Shown here piece by piece: positions 1-9,887 of a DNA stretch of 64,000 nucleotides. Positions within the stretch are counted from its first letter, which is position 1. Every line of letters starts with the position of its first letter. The stretch spans positions 36,458,501-36,522,500 of the forward strand of contig JAKSXM010000007.1 in assembly GCA_022575985.1 (NCBI GenBank), written 5' to 3'. The notes beneath the pieces are model-generated. The model was given only the letters and a program-made list of their open reading frames with translations, ran no database searches and was not told the origin of the DNA. Source of the DNA: Anagrus nilaparvatae (lineage: Eukaryota; Arthropoda; Insecta; Hymenoptera; Mymaridae). A program made the translations under genes and the position numbers.

Positions 1-2707
1 CGAACGCGGTCGCCGGCTACGCCCCAGGTTCTTACTGGATAAACACACTTTAAACCCCCCGCGCTTGTTTGTCCCAAACCGGAACTCCCTTTTCAGGTAT
101 AACTTCAGTTTGGGACGCGCAGCCTAGGCAGCTGGCCGCTGCCTTCCCCCCTGCCTAGGGGCAGGAGAGCTCTCTACGATAGAAAGCCCTCCTCCTTCTT
201 CTGCAACAAGGTGGTCCTTAACTCCGTAGCATTTCCGGGACCACCGTCTCCGGCCTCCAAATCGGGAAGGGCGGGCGCCCCCCCGAGTAGCGAACACATT
301 CGAAGAATGTGTGCTCCACTGTATCATCCACGCCCGGACAGTGCAAGCACTCCTTTGTTGCCACCTTATTCCAGTGTTTTAACATGACACGGAAATACCC
401 GTGCCCATTCAAGAATTGGGTAATGTAGAAATCCACCTCCCCATGCTGTCGTCCCATCCATGCCTGCACATCTGGAGTCAGTGTGCATGCCCATCGAGCA
501 TTATCCTTTTCGTTGTTTTCCCATCGTTCCTGCCAGGCTTCCATAGATCTGGAGCGGGCGCGAGTGGTTGCCACTTCGCGGTACTCCACGCTTTCGTAGA
601 TGAATTTCCGCTCCAGCGCTAGCAGGTCGATGGGTATGACCGAAGCCACGACCTGGATCGCCTCTAGGGATACCGTCTGGTATGCGCAGGCGATCCTCAG
701 TGCCGCTTGCCTCTGTACAGACGATATTTTATGTCTGTACTTGGCAGTTTCCGTGGTCTTCGCCCAGACTTCTGATCCGTAGAGCAGGACAGAGTTGACG
801 ACTGACATCAGGAGCCTTCGCTTCCCTGGTTTGGGTCCCCCGATGTTGGCCATAAGCCTTGACAGGGAGGATGCGACCGACGCTGCCCTTTCATACGACC
901 TCTGAAATTGCTCCCAGAAGGTCAGCTTGTTATCAAGCTGAACTCCCAGGTATTTCACCGATGTTCTGGTTCGGATCGTGTGAGGGTTTCCGCCGTCGTC
1001 GATAATTACCTCGAAATCGGTGGGAACCCTTCGACGGGTCAGCAATACGATCTCCGTTTTTCGGATCGCAAGCTGGAGCCCGTGCTCGCCCATCCAGAGG
1101 TTGATCCGTCTCATGACTAGATTCAACCTCTCCTGGGTCACTTCAATGTCCCTGTCCGTTATGGTCAGGGCCACATCTTCGGCGTACCCGATCAGTGAAA
1201 CTCCTTCCGGGAGGTGGACGCGCAACAAGCCATCGTAAAAGGCATTCCACAGGTCCGGTCCGAGAACCGAACCTTGCGCGATGCCTGCACTTAACACCCT
1301 TTCACGCCTGCCATCGAGCGTGTCGTAGAGCAGTCTCCGGTCCCGCAGGTAGTCCTTTAGTACGTTACCCAGATACCTAGGTATCTGGAAATCGTACTCG
1401 AGAGACCGGATCATGTCATCCCACCTGGCCAAGTTAAAAGCGTTTTTGACGTCCAGCGTTACCAGCAGGACGTCCCTGCAGTTTGCAGGCCCCCTTTTTC
1501 TCTCAGCCTCTACGGTATCCACGACGCGCCGGATGGCGTCTATCGTGGAACGCCCTTCACGAAAACCATGCTGCTCCTCGGAGAGACCACCGCCCTCCTC
1601 GATTGCCTTTCTGAGCCTTGCCCGGAGCATGCTCTCCATCACCTTACCAATAGTATTTAACATACACAAAGGTCTGTAAGACGATGGAGAGTCCGGGGCT
1701 CCCCCCTTGCACTTGTTCAAGAGCACGAGACGTGCCACCTTCCACTGCTTTGGAAACACTCCCGCCACCAAACACGCATTGAACATGCTTAACAGGATAC
1801 CAGGGACCACTTTGACCGCTCTTTTGAGCACTACCGCTGGTATCCCATCCGGCCCCAGCGCCTTACCATTTTTCATAGCCTTTATGACCTTGACCATCTC
1901 GCCTTTGCTGAACAGCGGCACTTCCTCCCTGGGTATCACCTCAACCGGGTTTTCCCGGATGGGCCTTTCAGGGAAGAGAGCATTGACGATCCGTTCGGTC
2001 GACACCGCGTCCATTATGTTGTCAGACCCCCGGTTCAACTTGCCCATTACGACTTTGTAGCCTAGGCCCCAGGGATCCTTATTTACATCTTCCCGTAATG
2101 CACGCAGACATCGAGCCTTGCTTTGGCGGATGGCCTTGGCCAGCCGGTGTTTGGCGTCCTTGTGTTCCTGCGAAAGCAAAGCAGCCTCAGGTCTGTCCCG
2201 TGCTCTTTGCGCCCTTCGTCGCGTCCTATGGCATTCCTTTCGGAGCTCAGCTATTTCGGGATTCCACCAGTACACTGGCTTTCTCCCTTTCCAGGGCCTG
2301 CGGCAAGGCATCGAGGCATCACAAGCCCCGCGTAATAGAGACGTTACTTTCTTAACTAAGATTTCAGCCTCGTGGGGACTTAAAGCCCCTCCGTGCCAAG
2401 CGGGGATGGACGCTGACTCGATTCGAAGATACTCCTCGAATCTGTCTTCGTCCATCCTTGAGACGTTTCAGCCCAGAGGACGCCTCCTGTACGGAGGACG
2501 TTGTGAGGCTCCTTCCAATACCCGGAAGGCGATGTAATGGTGATCACTACCATTGTATTGATCATCCATCACCCTCCAGTCGCCTATTTTCCCAGACGCA
2601 GCTTCTGTAGAGAAGGTTATATCCGGGATAGAGGCACCCCACCCTGCCCTCTCGTAGGTGGGCTTGTTGCCTCTATTCTGGACCACTAGTTTGCATCTAG
2701 TGGCCAA
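1..2707 (-). mobile_element. R1-clade non-LTR retrotransposon (LINE), 5'-truncated
   Basis: Minus-strand copy that begins inside the endonuclease domain (2707) and runs through reverse transcriptase and a C-terminal zinc-finger region to a 3' untranslated tail that continues to, and probably past, base 1. It is clearly GC-richer than the AT-rich DNA starting at 2708, so the 5' breakpoint is visible as a composition step. The missing ORF1 and first part of the endonuclease fit the 5' truncation normal for LINE insertion. Positions 1-217 are 3' tail: in minus orientation they carry a GGGGGGTTTAAAGTG-type motif resembling the 3' tail of the second copy at 32800-32950. The family call rests on the RT and the EHTFFEC finger. 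No target duplication can be tested because the 3' end is off the window. Confidence 0.9.
218..2707 (-). pseudogene. R1-clade ORF2: endonuclease C-terminus, reverse transcriptase, CCHC finger
   Basis: LINE ORF2 would nick target DNA and copy the element RNA in place (target-primed reverse transcription). The first 79 codons (2707-2468) end the APE-type endonuclease, with the SDHHYIAF motif. A TGA at 2470-2468 then interrupts the frame, and the same frame continues from the Met at 2455 for 745 residues. RT landmarks include GPDGIPAVVLK, SSYRPLCML, EEQHGFREGRST, LDVKNAFN and AQGSVLGP. The catalytic box reads GYAEDVAL, so the YADD of the family has its first Asp replaced by Glu. The C-terminal finger is CLHCPGVDDTVEHTFFEC. 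The stop at 218 lies after VVPEMLRS. A short piece of the usual C-terminus is missing, since the downstream codons LLQKKEE look like the family end. Otherwise it is long and little damaged, so the copy is fairly recent, but the TGA and the YAED change argue against activity. Confidence 0.88.
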
Positions 2708-2761
2708 TTTTTTTTAAAATTTTTATTAAATTTTAATGTAATAAAAAAAAATATTTTTTTT

Positions 2762-2872
2762 TTAGATTGGTAAACGAAACTAATTTCCAGCATCAATGGT
2801 CTATTAATATTTAGACAACAGCTATCAATGATAAAATAGTATTTACGCAATTAATTACAAAAATATTAAATA
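2762..2872 (+). repeat. Dispersed repeat, left part, split by the outer BEL/Pao insertion
   Basis: This segment plus 21169-21350 together align, in reverse orientation, with the continuous sequence at about 33300-33620. The join falls at the AAATA that is duplicated around the BEL/Pao element. Shared landmarks are the phrase CAGCATCAATGGTC and ACAGCTATCAA. The nature of the repeat is unknown and it shows no coding frame. Bases 2708-2761 between it and the LINE are simple A/T sequence. Confidence 0.8.
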
Positions 2873-3104
2873 TGTATCAATATACACATGTAATACACGT
2901 TAATATTGTACGCGTCAACTTTTATATACTTATATGTTACTGCGCATGAGCGCCCTTTTTTATTGTATCAATGCGGGCGAAAGCCAGTTCGCTCTCAGGT
3001 GTGGTTATGAACACACGTATAATAAACGCTTCTGGTTTATACATAAAATGGCCGCATTTACATTTATTTTCCTATTCCGCAATAATCCAATATTATTTGG
3101 AACA
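2873..3104 (+). repeat. 5' LTR of outer BEL/Pao element
   Basis: 232 bp, TG...CA ends. It would carry the promoter and polyadenylation signal of the element; an AATAAA lies in GTATAATAAACG. Compared with the 3' LTR it lacks 3 bp (TAATATTG against TAATAATATTG) and differs at two bases that I could see (CAATATAC/CAAAATAC and GCCAG/GCTAG). Confidence 0.95.
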
Positions 3105-3106
3105 TC

Positions 3107-3124
3107 TGGTCATTCGAGCGGATT
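3107..3124 (+). other. Primer-binding site of outer BEL/Pao element
   Basis: TGGTCATTCGAGCGG begins two bases after the LTR end, the expected spacing, and starts with TGG, complementary to a tRNA CCA tail. I did not identify the tRNA. Confidence 0.6.
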
Positions 3125-3338
3125 TTTTCTTGTTTAAATTGTGCATTAAGGCTAGATAATTAATTATCTCGATATATTTCTTGTGATTATTTTTTTTGTG
3201 TGACAATATTTTGCAGTACACGTGACAAATTTATTAGTGCATTGTTTTCAAGTGTCAAAAATTATTTTACTTATATTTTTTTTCGTGTGGGAGCGAACAA
3301 GCAACGATGAAAAGTAACAATTATCATCATTATCGTTA

Positions 3339-4954
3339 TACTCCAGTCAAATCACGGTTTTGGTGGTATTGTTTGTGGCCGGTACCAGATTTGGTCTACT
3401 ATAGGTTTTTTGGGTCGCTGAACACGAAAATCGGGGTTATTTCTATGAGAAATTGGGGCTTGACCCTTAAATTAGCCAAAACTACCCCTAAAAGGGGTGT
3501 TTTTGCAACTTTTGTTTTAGCCCTCCAAGATTTGATCTAATAAGGGTGTTTGGGTCGCTGATCACGAATATTGAAGTTATAACTATGAAAAATTACCCCT
3601 TCACCCTTAAAGTGGCCAAAACTACCCCTAAAAGGAGTGTTTTCGCTACTTTCGCTCTAGCCCTCCAAGATTCGATCTAATAGGGTTTTTTGGGTCGCTG
3701 ATCACAAAAATTGATATCTTTTTAATTAAAACTTAACTCTTTACCCTTAAATTGGCGAAAACTACCCCTAAAAGGGGTGTTTTCGCTACTTTCGCTCTAG
3801 CCCTCCAAGATTCGATCTAATAGGGTTTTTTGGGTCGCTTATCACAAAAATTGATGTCTTTTCAATTAAAACTTAACTCTTCAACCTTAAATTAGCCAAA
3901 ACTAATCCTAAAAGGGTCACTTTCGCATTATTCGTTCTAGCCTTCTAAAATTTGGTCTAATAGGGTTTTTTAGGTCGCTGATCACAATAAACAGCCCTTG
4001 AAGGGTTATTTTGAAGCATAATAAAAATTATGCTTATTACAAAAAAATTTTTTTTTAATTTTTAAAAATTTTTCAAATGATAAAATATTTTAAACCTTTT
4101 GGGAATAGTTTTAGCAATTTTAAGGGTGAAGGCCTTATTTTTAATTGAAAAACCCGTGATTTTCGTGATCAACGACCTAAAAAACCCTTGTAGACCAAAT
4201 CTTGGAGGGCTAGAGCGAAAGTAGAGAGAACACCACTTTTAGGGGTAGTTTTGGCAAATTTAAGGGTGAAGAGTTACGTTTTAATTGAAAATACATCGAT
4301 TTTTGTGATCAGCGACCCAATAAACCCTAATAGATCGAATCTTGAAGGGCTAGAGTGAAAGTAGCGAAATCACCCCTTTTAGGGGTAGTTTTGGACAATT
4401 TAAGGGTGAAGAGTTAAGTTTTAATTAAAAAGACATCAATTTTTGTGATCAGCGACCAAAAAACCCTATTAGATCGAATCTTGAAAGGCTAGAGTGAAAG
4501 TAGCGAAAACACCCCATTTAGGGGTAGTTTTGGACAATTTAAGGGTGAAGAGTTAAGTTTTAATTAAAAAGACATCAATTTTTGTGATCAGCGACCAAAA
4601 AACCCTATTAGATCGAATCTTGAAAGGCTAGAGTGAAAGTAGCGAAAACACCCCTTTTAGGGGTAGTTTTGGCCAATTTAAGGGTGAAGAGTTAAGTTTT
4701 AATTAAAAAGACATTAATATTCGTGATTAGCGACCCCAAAAACCCTTATTAGACCAAATCTTGGAGGGCTAGAGCAAAAGTTGCAAAAACACCCCTGTTA
4801 GGGGTAGTTTTGGCTAATTTAAGGGTCAAGCCCAAATTTCTCATAGAAATAACCCCGATTTTCGTGTTCAGCGACCCAAAAAACCTATAGTAGACCAAAT
4901 CTGGTGGCGGCCACAAACAATACCACCCCCCCCCCCCCGTGATTTGACTGGAGT
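3339..4954. mobile_element. Foldback (long inverted-repeat) element in the BEL/Pao leader
   Basis: The termini CTCCAGTCAAATCACGG and its reverse complement lie next to TA dinucleotides at both ends (3339-3340 and about 4953-4954), compatible with a TA target duplication. The left half reads outward-in as phrases such as GGGTCGCTGATCAC and AACTACCCCTAAAAGG. The right half carries the same phrases inverted. Each arm is itself built of repeated units of roughly 150-165 bp, containing CCAAGATT(C/T)G(A/G)TCTAAT and ACCCTTAAATT. The centre is A/T-rich (about 4000-4080). It has no coding capacity, and the TA flanks suggest a Tc1/mariner-type MITE. The right arm has a run of 13 C (4926-4938) where the left arm has ordinary sequence. 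Confidence 0.85.
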
Positions 4955-5110
4955 ATTAGTTCAATGAACATTTCATAAAATTTAAAAAAAAAAAATAATA
5001 AAAAAAAAATAAACTGTGCACGTGTTTAGTATATGAAATTTTCTCTCAACAAGAGGACAATTAATTTCCAACATCAAGTTACAACACGATTTACATAAAA
5101 TCGCCAACAA

Positions 5111-5335
5111 ATTGAAAAATTTCAACTGTCAATGGAAAAATATTGTCACTTTGTCGTCAAAAATTAAAAATTGAAAAATTTTAACTGTCAATGGAAAAAT
5201 ATTGTCACTTCGTCGTCAAAAATTAAAAATTGAAAAATTTAATCTGTCAATGGAAAAATATTGTCACTTCGTCGTCAAAAATTAAAAATTGAAAAATTTA
5301 ATCTGTCAATGGAAAAATATTGTCATCTAGTCATC
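5111..5335. repeat. 59-bp tandem repeat, four copies
   Basis: Units start at 5111, 5170, 5229 and 5288 with ATTGAAAAATTT, followed by CTGTCAATGG and ATATTGTCACTT. Copies are contiguous and nearly identical. They lie in the untranslated leader of the outer BEL/Pao element, about 1.2 kb before gag. Confidence 0.93.
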
Positions 5336-6518
5336 TACAAAGTAATTCTTTCTCGTCGTCTGGAAATTTCGTCTAACCAACAAAAATTTAAAAAATCGTC
5401 TTTGTCGTCTACTACAAATAAAAGTCTTCGTCTATAGTCAAATCGTCAAAAGGAAAAAAGCAACTTCAAGGACATAATACTTTTTTTTTTTCTTTTTTTA
5501 ATCATTAAAATTATTAAATTACATTTAATTTTATTTACTTAAATTTAATACAATTTCACTTAAATTTAATTTCACAATAATTAGATTGCTTTTTAATTAT
5601 TACTCAAAAAATTATTAATAATATATTATCATAATCTAGTATTTACTTAATCACTTTATTCCTAATTAATTAATTATCTTTTTTATTTGCTTACTAAATT
5701 TATTAGTTCTGGTTGAACCAGATACAAATTAAATTATTATATTAAATTATCATATTTAACAAATAAAATTATCATATTACTTTTTACTAAATAAATATTA
5801 TTGATTGCTACTTCAATTGAAAAAATTACATGTCTTTTTGCTCAAATTAAAATTAATATTAATATTAATATTAATATTAATATATTAATAAAATACATGC
5901 AAATAATTATTAATATTAATATTAATATATTAATAAAATACATGCAAATACATCAATTAACCATATCTTTTCTTTACAGAAATACAAACTCTTTTTTTTT
6001 TCTAAATTGAATTAAAAATTTTTTTTCTAATTATACTTTGTGTCGCTTGTAGGTACTGTTGCTGTGTTGGTCTCTTGGTCAGAACGGTGTTTCTTCTTTG
6101 GAGGTCAACGCTTTTTGGTCTTTTCCTCGCTGATCCTGTCCAGCCCTGGTTCATCGCTTTGGATTGGAGGCTTGTCTACTTTTTATTTATTATTAGATTC
6201 TTTTTGATTTCTCTTTATTGGAATCATATTTGTAAATTGTAATTCTATTTATTATTATTGTATAATTAATTCAAATCATTTGAAAATTTTTTATTTTGAA
6301 CTTGTCAAAACAATTATCAGCTACTCCTGTATTATCTAGCGTTTTGCGTAAATTCAATTTATTGTATCAACCGTTTTTTGCATTTATATTTTAGATAATT
6401 TTTAATTATTTTGATCTTTTGCCTTTTACTTATTATATTATTATATTATAATTCCTTTTAAATTATATTTGATTCAAATGTTTTCTTTTTTAATTGTTGT
6501 AAATAATATAAAGTGAAA
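5336..6518 (+). other. Leader of outer BEL/Pao element up to gag start
   Basis: No coding frame is visible. 5846-5948 contains a tandem duplication of an ATTAAT-repeat followed by AAATACATGCAAATA. 6050-6175 is a short GC-richer patch (GTGTCGCTTGTAGG to GGAGGCTTG) that may hold packaging or initiation signals; this is inference only. Confidence 0.5.
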
Positions 6519-8010
6519 ATGGTTGATATAATAATGCAACAGGTTCAATTAAAGCCCAGAATAATCAATGCTTATGTGCGTTTTGAATTAGAAGCAGAAA
6601 ATATGAATGTAAGTTCTTGTAAGGCACGGTTAGAATCTTTAAAAGAGAACTGGGCTAAATTTGAAAAAAATAATGATGACTTATACTCTTGTGCCACTTA
6701 CGATGAGGTCAAGGACCAACCTTACTTTAAAGAAAATTATTTTGAAAACGTAGAGTTGCAATATTTAGATATTCTAGGTAAATTTAGATTGTATATAGAT
6801 ACTCACCAAACAGCCCCTAATCATACAGTCCATAATAGTTCCCATCATGCTTCAATGCATTATGTAAATTAAGACTTTGACCGACTACCTAGGATGGATC
6901 TTCCTGAATTCGACGGTGCGTTTCAGAACTGGGAGTCGTTCCGCGACATTTTTGTCTCTTCAGTTGTCAATAAAGAGAATATGCCCAAAGTTACAAAGTT
7001 GCGTCATCTTCGTAAATGTCTAAAAGGCGATGCAGCAAATTTGGTCCAAAGTTATCTTCTTACTGAACAAAATTTTGAAAGGTTTGGACCAAATTAAAAG
7101 TCAGATACGAAGTTAAAAAACGTCTAGTTTCGGCACATGTCTCTTCAATATTCTCGTTAAAACGAATTAGTAGGCCTTCAGCCATAGAACTTAAACGTAT
7201 TCTAGATGGAGTTAATACTCCAGTTTCGGCGCTAAAAGTTCTGAAGCGCCCTGTCGAGCACTGGGATGATCTATTGGTTTACCATGTCGTCTTGTGGCTA
7301 GATGTAGAAACAAAAAGACAATGGGAATTGTTTTATAACAATCCAAATAACAATTTATCTATTGTCAATCCTGTCAATGTTTCTACACCTTTAGAAAATC
7401 ATGCGCAGGCTACTGCGTCCAAACTTAACTCAGAACCTCCCTCATTTGCTAAATTGATAGAATTCTTAGAATTGCAGATTAGCATTATGGAGTCATTGGA
7501 AGAAAGTGACAAATCTGGTTTACATAATCTTGCTAGTACTTCAAATAATAAAAATTCTAATGTTTCAACAGCTCCGGCTAAAGTATTTAGTACTCAAATT
7601 GTGAATAAAAGCTCTAAAAAATTTAAATTAGAATGTCTTATATGTAAACAGGATCATCACTTCTCCCAATGCAACTCATATTTGTCAAAATCTCAGAACC
7701 AAAGAAAAGCATTTGTACATGAAAAGAAAAGATGTATTAATTGCCTAGGCAATCATTTCATGGACAAGTGCAAATCTGCTGGTAGATGCAAAACTTGCAA
7801 AAAAAAGCATCATACTACATTACATATTCAGATTTTAAATCAAAGCCAAAATGTTAAAAGCGTAAATGTAATTAGTAATGATTGTGAACTTAATAGCAGT
7901 CAAGAGTCATTTTTGGACGCAGAAGCTACGGTGCATTTATGCAATTCTCCCAATACTGTTTTATTAGCAACCGCACTTGTCAAAATAATTTGATGAAACT
8001 TGTCATATAG
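6519..8010 (+). pseudogene. gag: BEL/Pao gag, broken (outer element)
   Basis: Gag would form the particle and bind RNA. The start is the ATG at 6519 (MVDIIMQQ), aligned with the nested copy's MASTILEQ start. The order is an N-terminal coiled region, a DUF1759 region (LPEFDGAFQNWESFRDIFVS at about 6900-6960), then three zinc-knuckle clusters (CLICKQDHHFSQC, CINCLGNHFMDKC, CKTCKKKHH) at 7630-7815. Breaks: an in-frame TAA at 6870-6872; a one-base loss near 7083-7090 that ends the frame at 7097, after which the correct protein continues in another frame through 7273; and a frameshift near 7985-7993 at the gag/protease border. The nested copy (13820-15220) supplies the undamaged comparison. Confidence 0.9.
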
Positions 8011-9287
8011 TTACAGCTAGAGCACTGATTGATAATTGCTCTCAAGCCTCTTTTATTAGTGAATCTCTCTATAAAAGACTTCATATACCTTATCAGTCAG
8101 CTAAATTACCAATTTCGGGCGTTTTGGCTAAAACTAGTTTTGTTTGCAAAAAATGGGTCAATTTTATACTAAAACCATGGTTTTACTCAGATTTTAGTAT
8201 GGAGATTGATGCTTATGTTCTGCCAAAAGTATCGTCTTATACTCCAAATGTCGAAAAAGAAATACAGTCCCTAGCTCATTTGTCCTCGTTAAATTTAGCT
8301 GATCCTCATTTTTTCGAACGTGGTCGAATTGATCTCCTTATTGGTACCGCTGATAGAATTAGTTATAAATAATTTTATAGTTCGTTGATCATTAGAGATA
8401 TTAAAAAAGGTAACTCAGGACAGCCAATTGCAATAAAGTCGTTTTTAGGATGGTTGATTTCTGGTGGCACCAATACTCAAAACAATGTTTTTCACTCACT
8501 TATAGTTAATACTGAAGAATCCAATTTTATTTGTGATCTAGAAAGATTTTGGAAACAAGAAGAGCTATCTGACTCCTCTTCTGTAATGTTAACCCCTGAG
8601 GAACAGGAATGTGAAGATTTCTTCTTAAAAACTCATTATAGGACCCCAGATGGTAGAAATGTCGTTCGCCTTCCTTTCAAAATCAATAATTTGTCGGAAT
8701 TAAAGTTTCCCGGTTCTTTCTTAAATGCCAAGCGTATTTTACTCAAAATGGAAGAACGCTTTAGTAAAAATCCTCATTTTAAGTCACTCTATATCGGATT
8801 TATGAAAGACTATCAACTCACTAAACACATGATGTTGTTTTGTCACATAATAAACCTTGATTCGTATTACTTCACTCCCCATCATGGTCTTCTAAAAAAG
8901 CACAGTCTAAAGCCAAAACTTCGTACAGTTTTTAATGGCTCTGCTAAATCAAGCAATAATATCCCAATAAATGATGTGCTTCACACAGGAGCCAATTTGC
9001 TCCCAGATTTGGCAGAGTTATTAATTAGCTGGATGAAGTATCGATTCGTTTTCGTGTCAGACATTAAACAAATGTTTAGACAAATTCTAGTCAACAAAGC
9101 CGATCAAAAATTCCAACAAATTTTATGGCGTTTTGACCCGTATGACAAAATAAGGGCTTGGTCGCTTCAAACTGTAACTTATGGCATGGTTAGTAGCCCT
9201 TATTTGGCCATTCGAGTCATTAAGCAGTTGGCAGTTGATGAGGGTCATAGATTTCCTTTAGGTGCCGAAATTCTTAGTAAGGAAACT
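8011..9287 (+). pseudogene. pol: BEL/Pao pol, first part: protease region and N-terminal reverse transcriptase (outer element)
   Basis: It begins with the aspartic protease-like segment ALIDNCSQASFISESLY near 8025. The DUF1758-type region up to RGRIDLLIG follows. An in-frame TAA at 8370-8372 separates it from the RT part. RT blocks include LRTVFNGSAK, FVFVSDIKQMFRQILV and VTYGMVSSPYLA. The sequence stops at SKET (9287), where the nested element begins. The next residues, YMDD, are at 17883 on the far side. Compared with the nested copy there is also a locally unrelated stretch around LTKHMMLFCHI, which suggests a compensated pair of small indels. Confidence 0.9.
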
Positions 9288-9481
9288 TGTTTGATAAGGA
9301 TGTTGGATATGGTATGTAATTAGGAGCCATTATAATGAAAAACACAATTAATAATATAACTAGCTGTTTATTAATGATGCGAGCAAGTCGGCATCTGTGC
9401 GGACACTGAGGACCATATATACTTATAAAGTAGGGAGAGCGCTCAACACACACACACGAATATATACATATTTACATAACA
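9288..9481 (-). repeat. 3' LTR of nested BEL/Pao element
   Basis: 194 bp. It is longer than its partner by two blocks (about 13 and 18 bp, around TTATTAATGATGC and the GCGGACACTGAGG region). Apart from these the two LTRs are nearly identical; I saw one substitution (CTAGCTG/CTGGCTG). Confidence 0.93.
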
Positions 9482-9497
9482 TTTTCCACCCACCACA
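9482..9497 (-). other. Polypurine tract of nested BEL/Pao element
   Basis: On the minus strand GTGGTGGGTGGAAAA sits directly before the 3' LTR, where plus-strand DNA synthesis would be primed. It resembles the GGGTGGGTGGGA tract of the outer element. Confidence 0.75.
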
Positions 9498-9887
9498 ATT
9501 TATTTAATAAATTGTAAAAAAAAGAGTATGAAAACACACATTAAAAAAGCTATTTGGCTAAATTAAAGAAAAATTTGTGGTAAGCAGAATCACATAAAAT
9601 TCCATTATACATAATGGTAAAAAATCAAAATTATTATCATTTTTTAATTATAATATCTAGTTTACAATAGTAAAAAAAAAAAATTAATATAAACTACAAT
9701 TTAAAAAATCTTTCATTTTATAATATTAGACTTAAACGCAATAAATAAATAAATAAATAATTCATAAAAAAAAAACAATATATATACAATTAATAATTAA
9801 TTTAGAAATTTTGATTAGTAATATAAAAAACATATATACAAAAAATTCATTATTTTAGTAAATTTATTGAACTTTTAGTTCATGAGG
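9498..9887 (-). other. 3' untranslated region of nested BEL/Pao element
   Basis: AT-rich sequence between the end of pol and the purine tract. It contains a short (AAAT)n run at about 9740-9762. Nothing else is seen. Confidence 0.6.

Noticed and set aside
124..327. 67-codon minus frame at the LINE 3' end
   Set aside because: It overlaps the end of ORF2 in another frame and has no motif; part of it is 3' tail.
401..2537. Many plus-strand frames opposite the first LINE
   Set aside because: They are shadows of the GC-rich minus-strand RT; the minus reading has all RT motifs.
5111..5335. CRISPR-like repeats
   Set aside because: The 59-bp units are contiguous with no unique spacers, and the genome is eukaryotic.
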